A stretch of 64,000 bases of DNA, taken from Prillingera fragicola. Its lineage: Eukaryota > Basidiomycota > Tremellomycetes > Trichosporonales > Trichosporonaceae. The stretch spans positions 1,550,001 through 1,614,000 of the forward strand of contig BEDY01000002.1 in assembly GCA_002335605.1 (NCBI GenBank), given 5' to 3'. The notes beneath the pieces are model-generated. The model made no database searches and had not been told where the DNA came from. It was given only the letters and a program-made list of their open reading frames with translations. The translations under genes and the position numbers were made by a program. This document shows, piece after piece, positions 45,919-57,079 of this stretch (positions within the stretch are counted from its first letter, which is position 1; every line of letters starts with the position of its first letter).

Positions 45919-46813
45919 ACGACAGGCTGCGCGCCCGTTCCGCGTACTACTGGATACCCTTTGGCCTTTGGTATTGGTAACCTGTTCATGATGATTTGTA
46001 TGACTAGTAGGCCTGATGGCAGACCTTACGCTTTTGTCGATGTAGAGCATCTGTGAAGCTGGGCCGAGGGTCACTCTTACCAATGGTACTGAGATCGACG
46101 CTAGTTCGTGGTGAGACAGGCTCAAAGGGAGGAGTTGGGATCCTGCTTCTATTCCAGTACAGTCCCACAACGACAGACCGCACTGTGCACGAGATAGATT
46201 GTGGTACAGTCGTTTCGGACTTGAAATGCCGTTTGCTTCGGATGTGGTGAACGGCCAGCTTGAAACCGCTACCTCGAGCGCGTCCCTGATCCTGATCCCT
46301 GAACAGGCCTGAACTGCGATGCAAGGGCACGCGCAGGTGCACAGCAGCGTCGCGCGTTCGGCGATCGCAGGATATGGGATAAACGTCACCCAGCGGCGTT
46401 TTCGGGAATAAAAGGGTTCCACGTGTAGAGGCACACCGCTTGCCCGTCTCCTGCCCAGCGATCACAGGCCACATCCACGCTGGCCCCTCCGGCGCTGGGT
46501 GGGTAGCTGAGAATGCGTCATGGCTACCACCCCCTGTTCCTTCTTGCTCATCATCGTTTCCTCTCACCCTCATCCAACAACTTGTGCCCATTCACTGGTA
46601 CAACGTATCGCATCAAAGGCTTAATCTCCTCAAAGTTGCATTGGATTCAGCACAAACGACACTGCCCATTCCTACCAGCCTTTGTCAACTGCACCTTCCC
46701 CGAAGTACTTTCGGCATCGAAAAGAAGCGACAGTCATTGAGAGGGATCGCGCGACCTACCCCTCGCCGCTACTAGAACACACCTCGTGCCTCATCCACTA
46801 AAAGCTTGTCGCC
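45919..46813. other. Intergenic, upstream of the VAP gene
   Basis: 895 bp with no recognised gene. The 250 bp before 46814 are C/T-rich and probably hold the VAP promoter and leader. Confidence 0.45.
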
Positions 46814-48650
46814 ATGTCCGTTACTCTTTCGCCGCCCAGCCAGCTCGGCTTCCCTCGTGAGTGTAACAGATTGAACCTGGGAACTTTGGCGCGAACCACG
46901 CTCGGCCCAAGGTGTATGAGAGCGATGGGACCGCGATGAGGCTTCTCAAGGGAGGCACGCCAACCGATGCGCCCATCCAGCACACAGCGGGCGTGCATGC
47001 GAAGGCCGACGTGTCGTGGATGCTGTGCGGGGCCTCAATGTTGTGGCGATATCGCAGCCGCTGACTATCGCAGGCCCGCTTACCACTATCGTGAAGCGTT
47101 CGCTCCTTATCCACAACCCCCACTCGTCTCCCGTCGCCTTCAAGGTCAAGACGACTGCTCCCAAGCAGTACTGCGTTCGCCCCAACCAGGGCCGTGTCGA
47201 GCCCGCTGAAACCATCGAGGTTCAGAGTGCGTATCGTCGGGTCATGGTGCTGATAAACCAACGCTGACCAGCCCAGTTGTTCTCCAGCCCCTGCCCTCCG
47301 ACCCTCCCCCCCACGCCAAGTGCAAGGACAAGTTCCTCGTGCAGTCGGCGTTCATTCCTCCTGATGAGGAGATTCGCAACCTTCCTGAAATGGTGCGTGC
47401 ACCCCACACCATCAGCATGACACACACTGACACACGCAGTGGGCCCAGGTCGAGAAGACGAACAAGGCGGCCATCCAGGAGCAGAAGATTCGCTGCGCAT
47501 ATCTCGCGGCCGAAGACGGCTCGGGAGACCCCAACGGTATCCCTGAGGAGAACGAGGACTCGCCTATCGACCACAGCCGTCTCCAGGACTCGACCTTTGA
47601 CAGTCCGTCGCAGCCCAGTAGGAACGAGGAATGGGTGAGTCGTCTTTCTGGTTTGCCTGTCCTTGAGAGTGTTCAGAGTACGAGTGTCAGACATGGGACG
47701 TTCGCTCGACCGCTCCCACGGACGAGTATCTCGTGGCCTCTCTGGCCGGCTTCATTGATTTGTTCTTGCGGCACGTCTGTTTATCATGGTTCCAGCACCG
47801 CGAGCAAGGTGAAGGCCTCACGCGTTGGACAGTCAACGCCGAGCGCAATTTTGATCCCACCTTGTTCCCTAACGGCGGCCGTACGGTGTGGGAGCTTCCT
47901 GAGCCCAAGAAGTCAGCTTCAAAGTCGAACTTGAAACCTCTTCCTACAGACCCCAAGAAACTGTCTCTGCAATTCCCGCATGGGTTCGTTGTGACGGTGG
48001 AGGAGAAGAACCCAGCAATCATACTGCGTCCTGTTCATGTTTGTGACACCTTTCCCATTGCTCCAATCTCTCTCGCCATCTGGTCGAGAATTGTTCATGC
48101 CATTACCCCCTCGCACGTGTCTGATCATTTGAATCTGACATCTTAGATCGCTGCTCAGTCCTCGCCTATCCCCTCGCGCACTGTCAATGGCGACAGCAAG
48201 GACCTTCCTGCCACTCCCTCTCGCTCGGGACTTGGTGCAGCCGCAGCCGGTGCTGCAGCGGGCGCTGGCGCGCTCGGTGCTATTGCCGCGGGTAACGCCT
48301 CTGGCCAGCCCTCGGGCACTCGTGAGATCCCCTCGCTCTCCGCTGGTGACGTCCAGCGCATGGGCGCACCCACCAACGTTGCTCTGGAGCAGTCGCTAAG
48401 TGCCACTGCTACCGACTCTGAGAAGCTCGCCGTCGCCAACCAGGAGATTGAGCGTCTGAGGGCCCAGCTTGCCGAAGCCCAAGGCCCCAACGTCACTGGC
48501 CTGCGGAAGCGCGGCGGCGCGCCCACCGACGCCGCGCCGGGCGGGGCTATTGCCACCAAGACGGCGCAGGCCCCTGCCCAAGGCATTCCTCTCGAGGTTT
48601 GCGCTGGTCTCGTCTTTGCCGTCTTTGTCCTTACGTACCTGTTCTTCTAA
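46814..48650 (+). CDS. SCS2: VAP/Scs2-family ER membrane protein
   Basis: Five exons (46814-46856, 47074-47226, 47277-47392, 47440-47634, 48147-48650) give 336 aa. The MSP domain (about 1-110) contains the VAP signature 'FKVKTTAPKQYCVRPNQGR' and 'CKDKFLVQSAF', which bind FFAT motifs of lipid-transfer proteins. A Ser/Pro/Ala-rich linker, a short coiled coil ('EKLAVANQEIERLRAQLAEA') and a C-terminal anchor helix ('IPLEVCAGLVFAVFVLTYLFF') complete a tail-anchored ER protein. Such a tail anchor is a natural client of the GET pathway, whose Get4 is also in this window. The fourth intron (47635-48146) is 512 nt and contains long open frames. The first intron is 217 nt. Confidence 0.92.
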
Positions 48651-49091
48651 GCGTGTGGCTTATTTAGTTGTGTGAGCGTCCGTTACACGGAGGGGCGAAA
48701 TTTCAATGTGAGATGCGAGCTACATTTATGAGTGACGAGGAGCAAGCTACAGGGCATGGGCGAGTCGCCCCATGATGGTAGCACGCGGTGATGTTGCAGA
48801 ATCTGCGCGTACCATGAGCTGCATGATCTGCCTCCAGGGTTACAGGATCACAGGCACCGACCATCTTGCCCTCGCAATGGCTGTCATTTCTTAACTTCCA
48901 CAACTCGGCATCATTGGCGACCTTTGAGCATCGTATACCTCAGCACAACACTCGAGACTCGGCGAGCCAGACGGAAGGACTTCAATCGCCTATTACACAC
49001 GGCACGTAGAAATACGGATCCTGGGAAATATCGTTAACTCTCCTGGACAGCGGCAACTTCTCAGTCATCCATCTCTCACCCACATCCAACC
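48651..49091. other. Intergenic between VAP and OTU2 genes
   Basis: 441 bp with no recognised gene; it should carry the VAP terminator and the OTU2 promoter. CA-rich sequence precedes the start at 49092. Confidence 0.45.
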
Positions 49092-50413
49092 ATGCCCGGC
49101 TCCAAACGTCGTGCGCTCAAGAAGCTCCTCAAGGGCGAGTCTGGCACCAGCACCCCGGAAACCTCCGAATCCAGCACCTCTCTGACCGTGGACTCGGCCA
49201 GCAGCGTCACCCTCTCCCCAAATTCGTCCACCTCCGAGGTCCCCACGCCCTCCACGAGTGACAGCGCTGCCGTCCTCTCAGACACTCCCATCCCTTCCGA
49301 ATCTTCCACCAGCGCAAGTCTCGAGAATTCTGCTTCGCCTGCCCCTGCTCCTGCGGGCGGCATGTATGGGAACAACAACCTGTGGGGTAATGGGGCTGCC
49401 CGCGGCGGGAAAAAGTCGAGCAAGCAGCGTTTCGCCGAGAGGCAGGTGAGTGGTCTGGCCGCAGCAGGCAGTGGCGATCTGGCCCTGATGTCATGGGCGG
49501 GGACCACTGCTGTCACTGCTATCGGAGGCCTGGCTGACTATCGCAGGCGCGCAAAAAGCAGGCTATTATTGACAACGGACCACCCTCGGACCCTGCTTGG
49601 AACGCCCAGTTGGAGAAGGAGCGCCAGACTGAGATTGCCGTTATCAACAATGCGTGCGAGGTACTTGGGCGGGAGATCTTTGAGATCCAGCCCGATGGAC
49701 ACTGCATGTTTGCCGCTGTGGCCGACCAGCTGGGTGCCATGGGCGTCTTGTCTGCTGAGAAGGTAGGTTGGAGTCGTAGGACAGCGGTGCCAGTTGGTAG
49801 AGTGCGGCTGACACTTTCAGGCTAATAACCCTTACCACACCCGCCGCGTTGCCGCACAGTTTATGCGCGACAATCAGGACGACTTTATCCCCTTCCTTCC
49901 CTCAGTGGACGGCGAGGACATGCCGGGCGCGACTGACGACGGCTTGATGACTCCAGAGCAGTTCAACGAGTACTGCCACCGCGTGGAGAGCACAGGAGAA
50001 TGGGGCGGCGAGCCAGAGGTTAGTGTCCCGTGCCCATGCTTTCTGGTTGGCTAGCGGCTTGGCATGATACGAACGAGGGCGAAGCCATTCCTGTACTTGT
50101 GCTGACACTCTCAGATCCAGGCTCTGTGTCGCGCCTTTGACGTTCCCATTCACGTCATTCAGAGTGGCCCTCCCACTGTCGTGTCCCACGGCGGTGCCGA
50201 GGACAGCTTTGGTGGCGCTTTGACCCCAGAGCAGAGCAAGGCGGCAGGCGACAACATTGTGCGCATCTCGTACCACAGGAGGATGTACGGTCTTGGCGAG
50301 GTGAGTTCCGCTGCAGATACGAGGGTGCAATTGGCGGCCTGCTCTCTGTATTGCCATGGCTTGTGCTAACAAGATCACAGCACTACAACTCATTGCGCCT
50401 TGCCAGCCCGTGA
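49092..50413 (+). CDS. OTU2: OTU-domain deubiquitinase (Otu2/OTUD6 type)
   Basis: Five exons (49092-49445, 49547-49762, 49821-50018, 50115-50300, 50381-50413), all in phase 0, give 328 aa. The N-terminus is basic and then Ser/Thr/Pro-rich, followed by 'SSKQRFAERQARKKQAIID', the coiled leader common to OTUD6 proteins. The OTU domain (about 145-328) has 'EIQPDGHCMFAAVADQLG' with the catalytic Asp and Cys, 'MTPEQFNEYCHRVE', 'WGGEPEIQALCRAFDVPIHVIQ' and the final 'HYNSLR' with the catalytic His. Otu2 in yeast removes ubiquitin from 40S protein eS7, so a ribosome-linked role is likely by family. The last exon is only 33 nt and encodes the catalytic His. Confidence 0.93.
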
Positions 50414-50764
50414 GATCGTTGCGATTACATGTTATGACGTTTGCTGGCTGTCCACCATTGGCTGGTGCAGCACATCAGGAGCCAAGACAGCCAAGATGGG
50501 AATAGACCTCACTGCCAGATGCATTAAGTGGCTGATACTCTCATGACATTTTGTACAGCCGTGCTTTCTCCACGTCTGCCTGCACCGAATCCAAGTAGTT
50601 GGTGCTGGTGCGCGACCAAGAAGCTGTACATGACGCTGCGGGCGTCGGTGGTCTCCGACTGGAATCATTTGTTTCCGTCCATCATGTTGTAACGTAGTCA
50701 AGAGGGACGCGTCGAAACTACAGCATCCTTTCGCTCAACCTCCAACTGCAACACACTACTTGGA
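50414..50764. other. Intergenic between OTU2 and the PY-motif membrane protein
   Basis: 351 bp; no gene or motif was recognised. Confidence 0.4.
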
Positions 50765-51627
50765 ATGCCTTCACCACGACTTATAGCCCGCGATGAAGGA
50801 GGGGACGACGCCGGCCGGCCGGGCTCATCCGGCCTGCCGTACCTCGCCCTCCTGGTATTGATCGTTGGCGTGTGTGGAGGATACTTTTGGTGGCGGCGGT
50901 CTAGGCGGACGCAAAGCACCTTTCCGTGAGTATCGTTTACTGTCGCGACGGCGTGCGATAGCCCAACGGACGTGGCTCTGGGAAAGCTTGTCTCGAACAA
51001 TGGACTGTAATGACGTTTCGGGCACACGAGCTGACATTCAGACTGCAGAGTCTTGGAGCATCACCAGGGCTGCGGCTGTCAACTGAAGAAGGAGTAAGTG
51101 CTTGCAATTATTACAGATGACATTCGGCTGACTGCTTGCTTTTCTCTTCTTCTTTGCGCGACGTTTGTCCCTCATTTTGTCTCTCGTGTTGGACTCTTGC
51201 GCGCACGACCTCCCCCTAACTTCTGCCCTGCCTCCAGCCTCCTACACAGTCCTTCATCTCCAACAACTGGTCGACCGATTCGCTCCCTGCACTGGCAGCA
51301 GGTGATGTGCCCTTTATCGACCCTTCTGCGACTCGCGAGGCAGCTACTGCCGCGACCCTCGCCGTGTCAAAGCAACCACCTCCACCCTATGACGCACTCG
51401 CTGCAAACGATCCAGGCCAGGACATTGGCCAAACGTCGGTTTCGCTCAAGTCCAAGAGAGCCAAGTCAAAGCCAAGCGATGGCCGTCGCTCACGTAGCCC
51501 TTGGGATGATAATGAGCGTCGCGGAAGCGCAGATGAGCACAGCGCCGACAGTGGGAATGACGACAATAGCAATAGTGACCATTTGGACCCGAATTCCGTC
51601 TTCAGCATTGCAGACGAGGATGATTAG
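50765..51627 (+). CDS. Single-pass membrane protein with a cytosolic PY motif
   Basis: Three exons (50765-50925, 51042-51093, 51238-51627) give 200 aa. Residues 1-23 are polar, residues 24-42 form one membrane helix ('LPYLALLVLIVGVCGGYFWW'), and 'RRSRR' follows directly, placing the C-terminal 155 residues in the cytosol by the positive-inside rule. Residues 118-122 are 'PPPPY', a PPxY motif recognised by WW domains of Nedd4/Rsp5 ubiquitin ligases. The tail then has a Lys-rich stretch and an acidic end full of Asp, Ser and Asn. No family is recognised. The layout (one helix next to a PY motif) is that of Rsp5 adaptors such as yeast Bsd2, Tre1 or Ssh4 in general design only. Confidence 0.7.
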
Positions 51628-52129
51628 AGTGAATATTTAGAACTGGCTGCCATGTACCGTCATACCCGTGGTACGCGTCCATGCATGTTGTAATGTAACT
51701 GGCAGCTGCAGAAGACTCGTTGATGACAACACATAGTCGGCGGGTGACCTTGCGCCACGCGTCGGCGGCCAACTTCCCCTGGGCCCGGCGGCGTCTTCCC
51801 TGGACCAGCAGTTCCAGCACCACAACCAACGCCGAATTGACCCCCTCTTTGCTGTCCTCCACCTTTCTTTACACCAACCACACCTTCGGCCCGGCATGAT
51901 CCTTTCCCCCATTCACTGGCCATAGTAGGATCCATTCCACTCTAGGTCCACTGCCGACCCGTTCTTTACTCGCAGCGGCTACGACACCGAGTGCTCCCAC
52001 GCCAGCGCGGAATCGTAGCCGGAACCTCCCTCACCTTACCGTGGACCGCCTGCCCTATACCGGCCGTCTACTGACCTTGACATCCTCCCTCGGGGTATAC
52101 ATTGTGCGCCGACAGGCCAACCTTCAACC
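51628..52129. promoter_or_regulatory. Upstream region of PIK1
   Basis: 502 bp with no recognised gene. It probably contains the PIK1 promoter; C-rich tracts precede the start at 52130. Confidence 0.4.
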
Positions 52130-55100
52130 ATGTCTCATGCACTTCTGTGGGTATTGCCGACAGACCACGCAACTTGGGCTAACCAACATCTCTTAGATTG
52201 CGGCTGTTCCTGTCGCCGTACTTCTCCATCTCGGTCGCTATGCACTACCTCAAGACATACCCGGAGAGCATTGGCATCAGTCACTATCTGTGTTGGCGCA
52301 TGAAGTCGATGCCCTTCGAGGAAGTGGAGTTCTACTGGCCTCAGATTTGGTGCGTCAACAATTCGATGTTTGGCACGTTTCATCCTTGTCCGCGGAAGCG
52401 GCATGGTATTGGTGCTAGCACCCGCTGTTCAATGATGGACCAGCTGACCTCTACAGCCACTTGTTAATCACGCGGCCAACAGAGAGTAATGCGCTCGAGA
52501 GCTTTGTGCTGCAGCGCGCCGAGGAGAGCACACACTCGGCGATGCTGGTGAGTTGAATAGCCGGTGGCCCAACTGACAAAGAAGACCTTCTGGTTCATGC
52601 AGAGCGCGCTACACGACTTGATGCCCACACGCACTACCAACCCCCGGCCCTTCCTCATTTGCCAGCGTGTGCTTCACCGCTGCCACGAGATCATCTTTGG
52701 TGACCCTCCAGAGCCTTCACGCTCACCGTATCGCTCCTTGCCAGCATCTCCACCCGGATCGAGTCCCTCCCTCACAGGCGGCTCTGCAGCCGCTGCCCTT
52801 CTTGGTGACATCCCATCCGAGCCTCTTATTCCCCGCGTGCGAGTGAATCCTCACGCGGCGTCCGCCCTTGTCGGCATGGGCGTCATGCTCGCAGGGGCGC
52901 CTGCAATGCCAGCTGCCACAGCGTTGGCTGGAGAGTGGGCTGTCATCCAAGGACGCAGGCCGATGAACGACGGCAACGAAGGCCGCGCACGCGTGGAAGT
53001 CGACAAGTCTGGAGGCGCTGAAGCACCGCGTGACAGCCAGTGGGATCGCAAGGGCTCGCGTAAGGCGGCTGCAGACAGCGAGGCTTCTGAGGACGAGGAC
53101 AACGCCAGGGCACAGGCTAGCGCAGTGCCGCAACGTTTGATGCAGACCAACACCTCGCCTTCCAATCGGCCATCACTTCACACGTCCAGGAGTGCGAACG
53201 CGCTTGCTCGACCACAGCCTCATCTAGCCAAGACGATGCCGTCGTTCTTTGAGTCTGCACCTGCGTTCTCGGTCATGGATCAGCGCGGACGCGATCCATT
53301 CTCGCAGAGCCCCGCCCCAAGTGACGCGCCTCTCCCTTCCACCACCCCTACGCACCAACCATTCCACTCCGTTCCCGACTTCACCTCGGGCGGAACACCT
53401 ACTCGCCGCGGAACTAACAACCCGCCATCGCCAGAGGCTTTGCTACAAATGTACTCGCTCGAGGCGCAGAAGCAGCTTCTTCGCAGCCACTACTGCCGTA
53501 GTGAGATTCGATTCCTTCTCCTCCTCGAGGATATTAGCAACCGATTGCTAGTCATTCCCAAGCCTGCTCGCATCTCAGCTTTGCGAGCAGAACTCACAAG
53601 CTTGAATCACAATCTGCCCGCGGAAGTGTGCATGCCACTGTGGTGCAATGCCGACCACCACCGGCACAATAACACACCAACCTCGTCATCCTCGCCGAGG
53701 AGACCGACCACTGCCAAGAGGAAGGGAGCTCACTCGCGTGTCGTGCGAATCTCACCTGGTGACTCTGTGGTCTTAAACTCGGCTGAACGCGCGCCTTACC
53801 TCCTGCACGTTGAGATTCTGGAGGACGATCTCGATTTTGACCCCACAAGGAGGGAGAACCGCGAGCTGCTCAAAAAGATCGTTGTGCAGGAGGACGCAAA
53901 GAGGCGGAAGCGCGATGGAACGGCAGGCGACCCACCGATCGGCATCCGGGAAGCCTTCGGGGCACCAATGCCGCCTCCTTTGCCCGAGCCAAGTGTTGTC
54001 TCACGAGGACCATCACCGCCTTCAGACCGCGCTCCTTCTGCCGGACCCGAGAGCTCATTCGAGGCCCCCACTCCCGGCTCGCGTAAAGACATGGTGCCTG
54101 ACGAGATGGAGGAGATGGACTTGGTGGAACAGCTCTATGGCAACAAGCTTTCTGTGCGCGACAACTTGCCCGACTTGAGTGACACGATTCCCCTCCCCTC
54201 GGCGCCCAAGAATAAGCAACTCGACCTCGAAGTGTGGAATAGCCGCGTGGACGACCCCCATTCTCGCCGTTCATCCCTAGGCGGAGGCTCTCCTATGGGC
54301 CAGCGCACACCAGGTGTTTCTGGCACTCCTGGTGGCTCCCAGCCAGTTAGCCCTGGGCTCCGCCCTGCTACACCCGGTACTCCTGTTGATGGCCCCAAAA
54401 CTGTCATCACCATGGAGGACTATGCTGAACGAATGCGCACGGCGGCTGTCATGCTGGCCCAGCTAAACGCCTCCCTGATCCCACCTGTGCCCGAGGCTCC
54501 TACAACATCTGGCCCCCTTCGGTGGATCCCCGGCACTGGATGGATTACTGGTGCCAAGGACAAAGAAAAGGAGGCAGCCGAAGCAGCGGGATCTGGAGGT
54601 GCTGGCGGCAAACTGCGCCTGGCGGCTGCGCAGGCGGCTGCTATTCGTGAGCGCATCATGGAGGAGATGATGGCTCTCGAGGAGGAGCGTGTTTCACGGA
54701 TGACGGCCCGACCCGAGGGCATGGACGTCGAAGCCACTATTGGTCTTGAGGGCAAGACTGCCGAGGATGAAGGAATCGTGCGACGCGAGATCAACAAGGC
54801 CGATCCCTCTGCTGCTGTGTTCAAAGAGTCGTGGACTGCCAAGAAGAGCCGCATTCGTGCTGCTTCTCCATGGGGCCATCTTGCCAACTGGGACGTCATC
54901 TCGGTCATCGTCAAGACTGGTGCGGATCTCCGCCAGGAGCAGTTGGCCACCCAGCTCATCGAGAGGTTTACGCGTATCTGGCGCGAGGAGAAGTGCGATT
55001 GCTTTGCCAGGTTGTGAGTATCATTATATGCCAAAGGATCCGAGCTGACAGGGCAGCTTCCGCATTCTTATTACCGGCGAGACCTCGGGACTCGTCGAGA

Positions 55101-55810
55101 CCATCACGGACGCCGTTTCCGTGCACTCGATTAAGAAGAGTGAATACGCACGTCGGGTGGCCGAAGGAGTGCCGATCGGACACGTGTCGCTCATGGACCA
55201 CTACGTAAACACCTATGGCAAGCCCGATAGTGGCATCTTTGCCCGCGCCCGTCGTAACTTTATCAAGTCATTGGCAGGCTACTCGGTCATTACGTTCTTG
55301 CTCCAGATCAAGGATCGCCATAATGGAAACATTTTAGTGGACCGTGACGGCCATCTGATCCACATCGACTTTGGCTTCATGCTCTCCAACTCGCCAGGCG
55401 GTAACATGGGCTTTGAAGCTGCGCCATTCAAGTTGCCACTCGAGTACATCGAGATCATGGGTGGCCTTGACAGCCCTGGCTACGTGTACTTTAAGAAGTT
55501 GTTCAAGGAAGGCTTCGAGGCCGCACGCAAGCATTCTGACAGCCTAATCAGTGAGTTTGTTGTTGCTGAAGCCACTACACGATGCTGACTACCGCGAGCT
55601 ATCGTTGAGCTCATGCAGAGGGACTCGAAGCTTGACTGTTTCACGCTTTTTGGCGAGAACACTGTCAATTATCTGCGTGAGCGCTTCGCCTTGGGTCTCA
55701 CGACGGCCGCGGTCGACGCATACCTCGACCGCCTCATTGTTAGCTCTACTGGCAGCAATTATACACGACTGTACGACACGTTCCAGTACTATAGCCAAGG
55801 CGTCTTGTAA
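52130..55810 (+). CDS. PIK1: Phosphatidylinositol 4-kinase Pik1 (PI4K type III beta)
   Basis: Six exons (52130-52146, 52197-52349, 52457-52547, 52585-55013, 55057-55550, 55599-55810) give 1,131 aa. The N-terminal lipid-kinase-unique helical domain starts 'LLRLFLSPYFSISVAMHYLKTYPESIGISHYLC' (given here in part) and includes 'FYWPQICHLLITRP' and 'HDLMPTRTTNPRPFLICQRVLHRCHEI'. A long disordered region covers about 200-430. The Frq1/NCS-1-like linker and the start of the catalytic domain follow ('VVLNSAERAPYLLHVEIL'). The kinase domain ends the protein: 'GADLRQEQLATQLI', catalytic loop 'KDRHNGNIL' (about 983) and 'HIDFGFMLSNSPGG' (about 1000). It makes PI4P at the Golgi and nucleus. The first exon is 17 nt and encodes only 'MSHAL'. 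Confidence 0.95.
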
Positions 55811-55914
55811 TCGCAAAGGATCATCTTGGGTATTCCTGTTGGGTAGAGTACACACCGCATCAGCATCTGCACATCATGCATTATCTAAGTTTCATGGGCA
55901 GTGACTGTTCGCTT

Positions 55915-56864
55915 TTACCACTCCTCTGGCTCATCGATCCACTCTCCCGTGCGCCTCAGTTCACGCTCCCTCTCACGCAGCAGCCTGTAACCCTTCCACC
56001 TAGCCTCGACATCGCGGTTCTGCATGCGAGTGACACCCAGTTCGCGACGCAGCTCTCCAATGCCCTGCTCCCATCGCTTCTCCCAGTACACACCCACAAG
56101 CGTGCGTCCTCCAGCACCAGTCCGCAACGCCCAAGGCACCCAGTCCTCGCGCCACATCTCGCGGCGCGTGGTACTGAGACGCATGGGTCCTCCAATGGCT
56201 GACAAGGCTGCGGCTGGCAGACCCATGTTGGCCCACTCGAGGACCTTGAGGGTCAGCTCGTGAGCGAGCGTTGGCGGCAGGCAAAAGAGCGTGTGATACA
56301 AGTCGTGTGTCTGGCGGTAGCGCAGCATCGTGTAGGCCAATGTCGGCGAGTCAATGTACCGCACCTGTACTGTCAGTGACACATGGGACGACCGTTGCAT
56401 ACCTTTTCCCGTGAGTCGGGCGTGATGCCGTCACGGTCCAGCCATTCAACATACTCGCGGCCAAGCGTACCACGCTTCAACCCCCGGAGATGGGCGAGAT
56501 TGACCGTCTGCGAGCTAACGAGTGGCCGGTCACGCATAATCTGGCGGCCCTCTGGATGGCTCGTCATCGACTCGTGCAGGCGAGGCAGAAAGGTGGAGGC
56601 TGTCGACTCGGATAGAGTTGCGATAAGATCCGGACGGCTAGTGTAGTTCATGACGCCCCAGAGCGCTGAGCCCACGGCGAGCAGCGCGTTCTGGGGACCG
56701 TTGAGGGGGACATGGTCGGGGTAGTTTTTGGGAGGAGGGGTGGGGAACGAGGAGGATGACGAAGCTGACGTTGAGGCGAGACGCGAAATGGCGGGTATTG
56801 AAGGTAACAGGATTCGAGCAGATGCCCTCTGCACGCTCAGCAATGAGGTTGGAATGCAAGTCAT
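55915..56864 (-). CDS. COQ4: Coenzyme Q biosynthesis protein Coq4
   Basis: Two exons (56864-56403, 56364-55915) give 303 aa. The first 45 residues are Ser/Arg-rich without acidic residues, a mitochondrial presequence. The body contains '[23 protein letters not shown]', '[11 protein letters not shown]', '[14 protein letters not shown]' and the zinc-ligand motif HD-x2-H-x11-E ('[17 protein letters not shown]'). These are diagnostic for Coq4, which organises the CoQ synthome on the matrix face of the inner membrane and has been linked to removal of the C1 carboxyl group. The end is Arg/Glu-rich. Tail-to-tail with PIK1 (104 bp) and head-to-head with the mitoribosomal uL24m gene (215 bp). Confidence 0.95.
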
Positions 56865-57079
56865 TGTGTCTGATGCAAGTATAAGTGCTGGCGATGCATG
56901 TCATTGTCTTGTCTGGCAGAGTCATCTCGCGGCTGGTCGCTGTGGTGGAGGTGCAAAAGACGTGTCATTTATTCTCCGGACTTTTCAGTATCAACCGCGA
57001 GGAGCCTAGGACCGCAAAAGATCGAGTGGTGGTGCTCAAAGTGAGGTCGACAACGCTTGAAAGACCAACAACAGCACCA
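56865..57079. promoter_or_regulatory. 215-bp divergent promoter between COQ4 and uL24m genes
   Basis: The two starts are 215 bp apart on opposite strands and both products are mitochondrial, so this short region must serve both. No CCAAT or other known motif could be assigned by eye. Confidence 0.5.
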
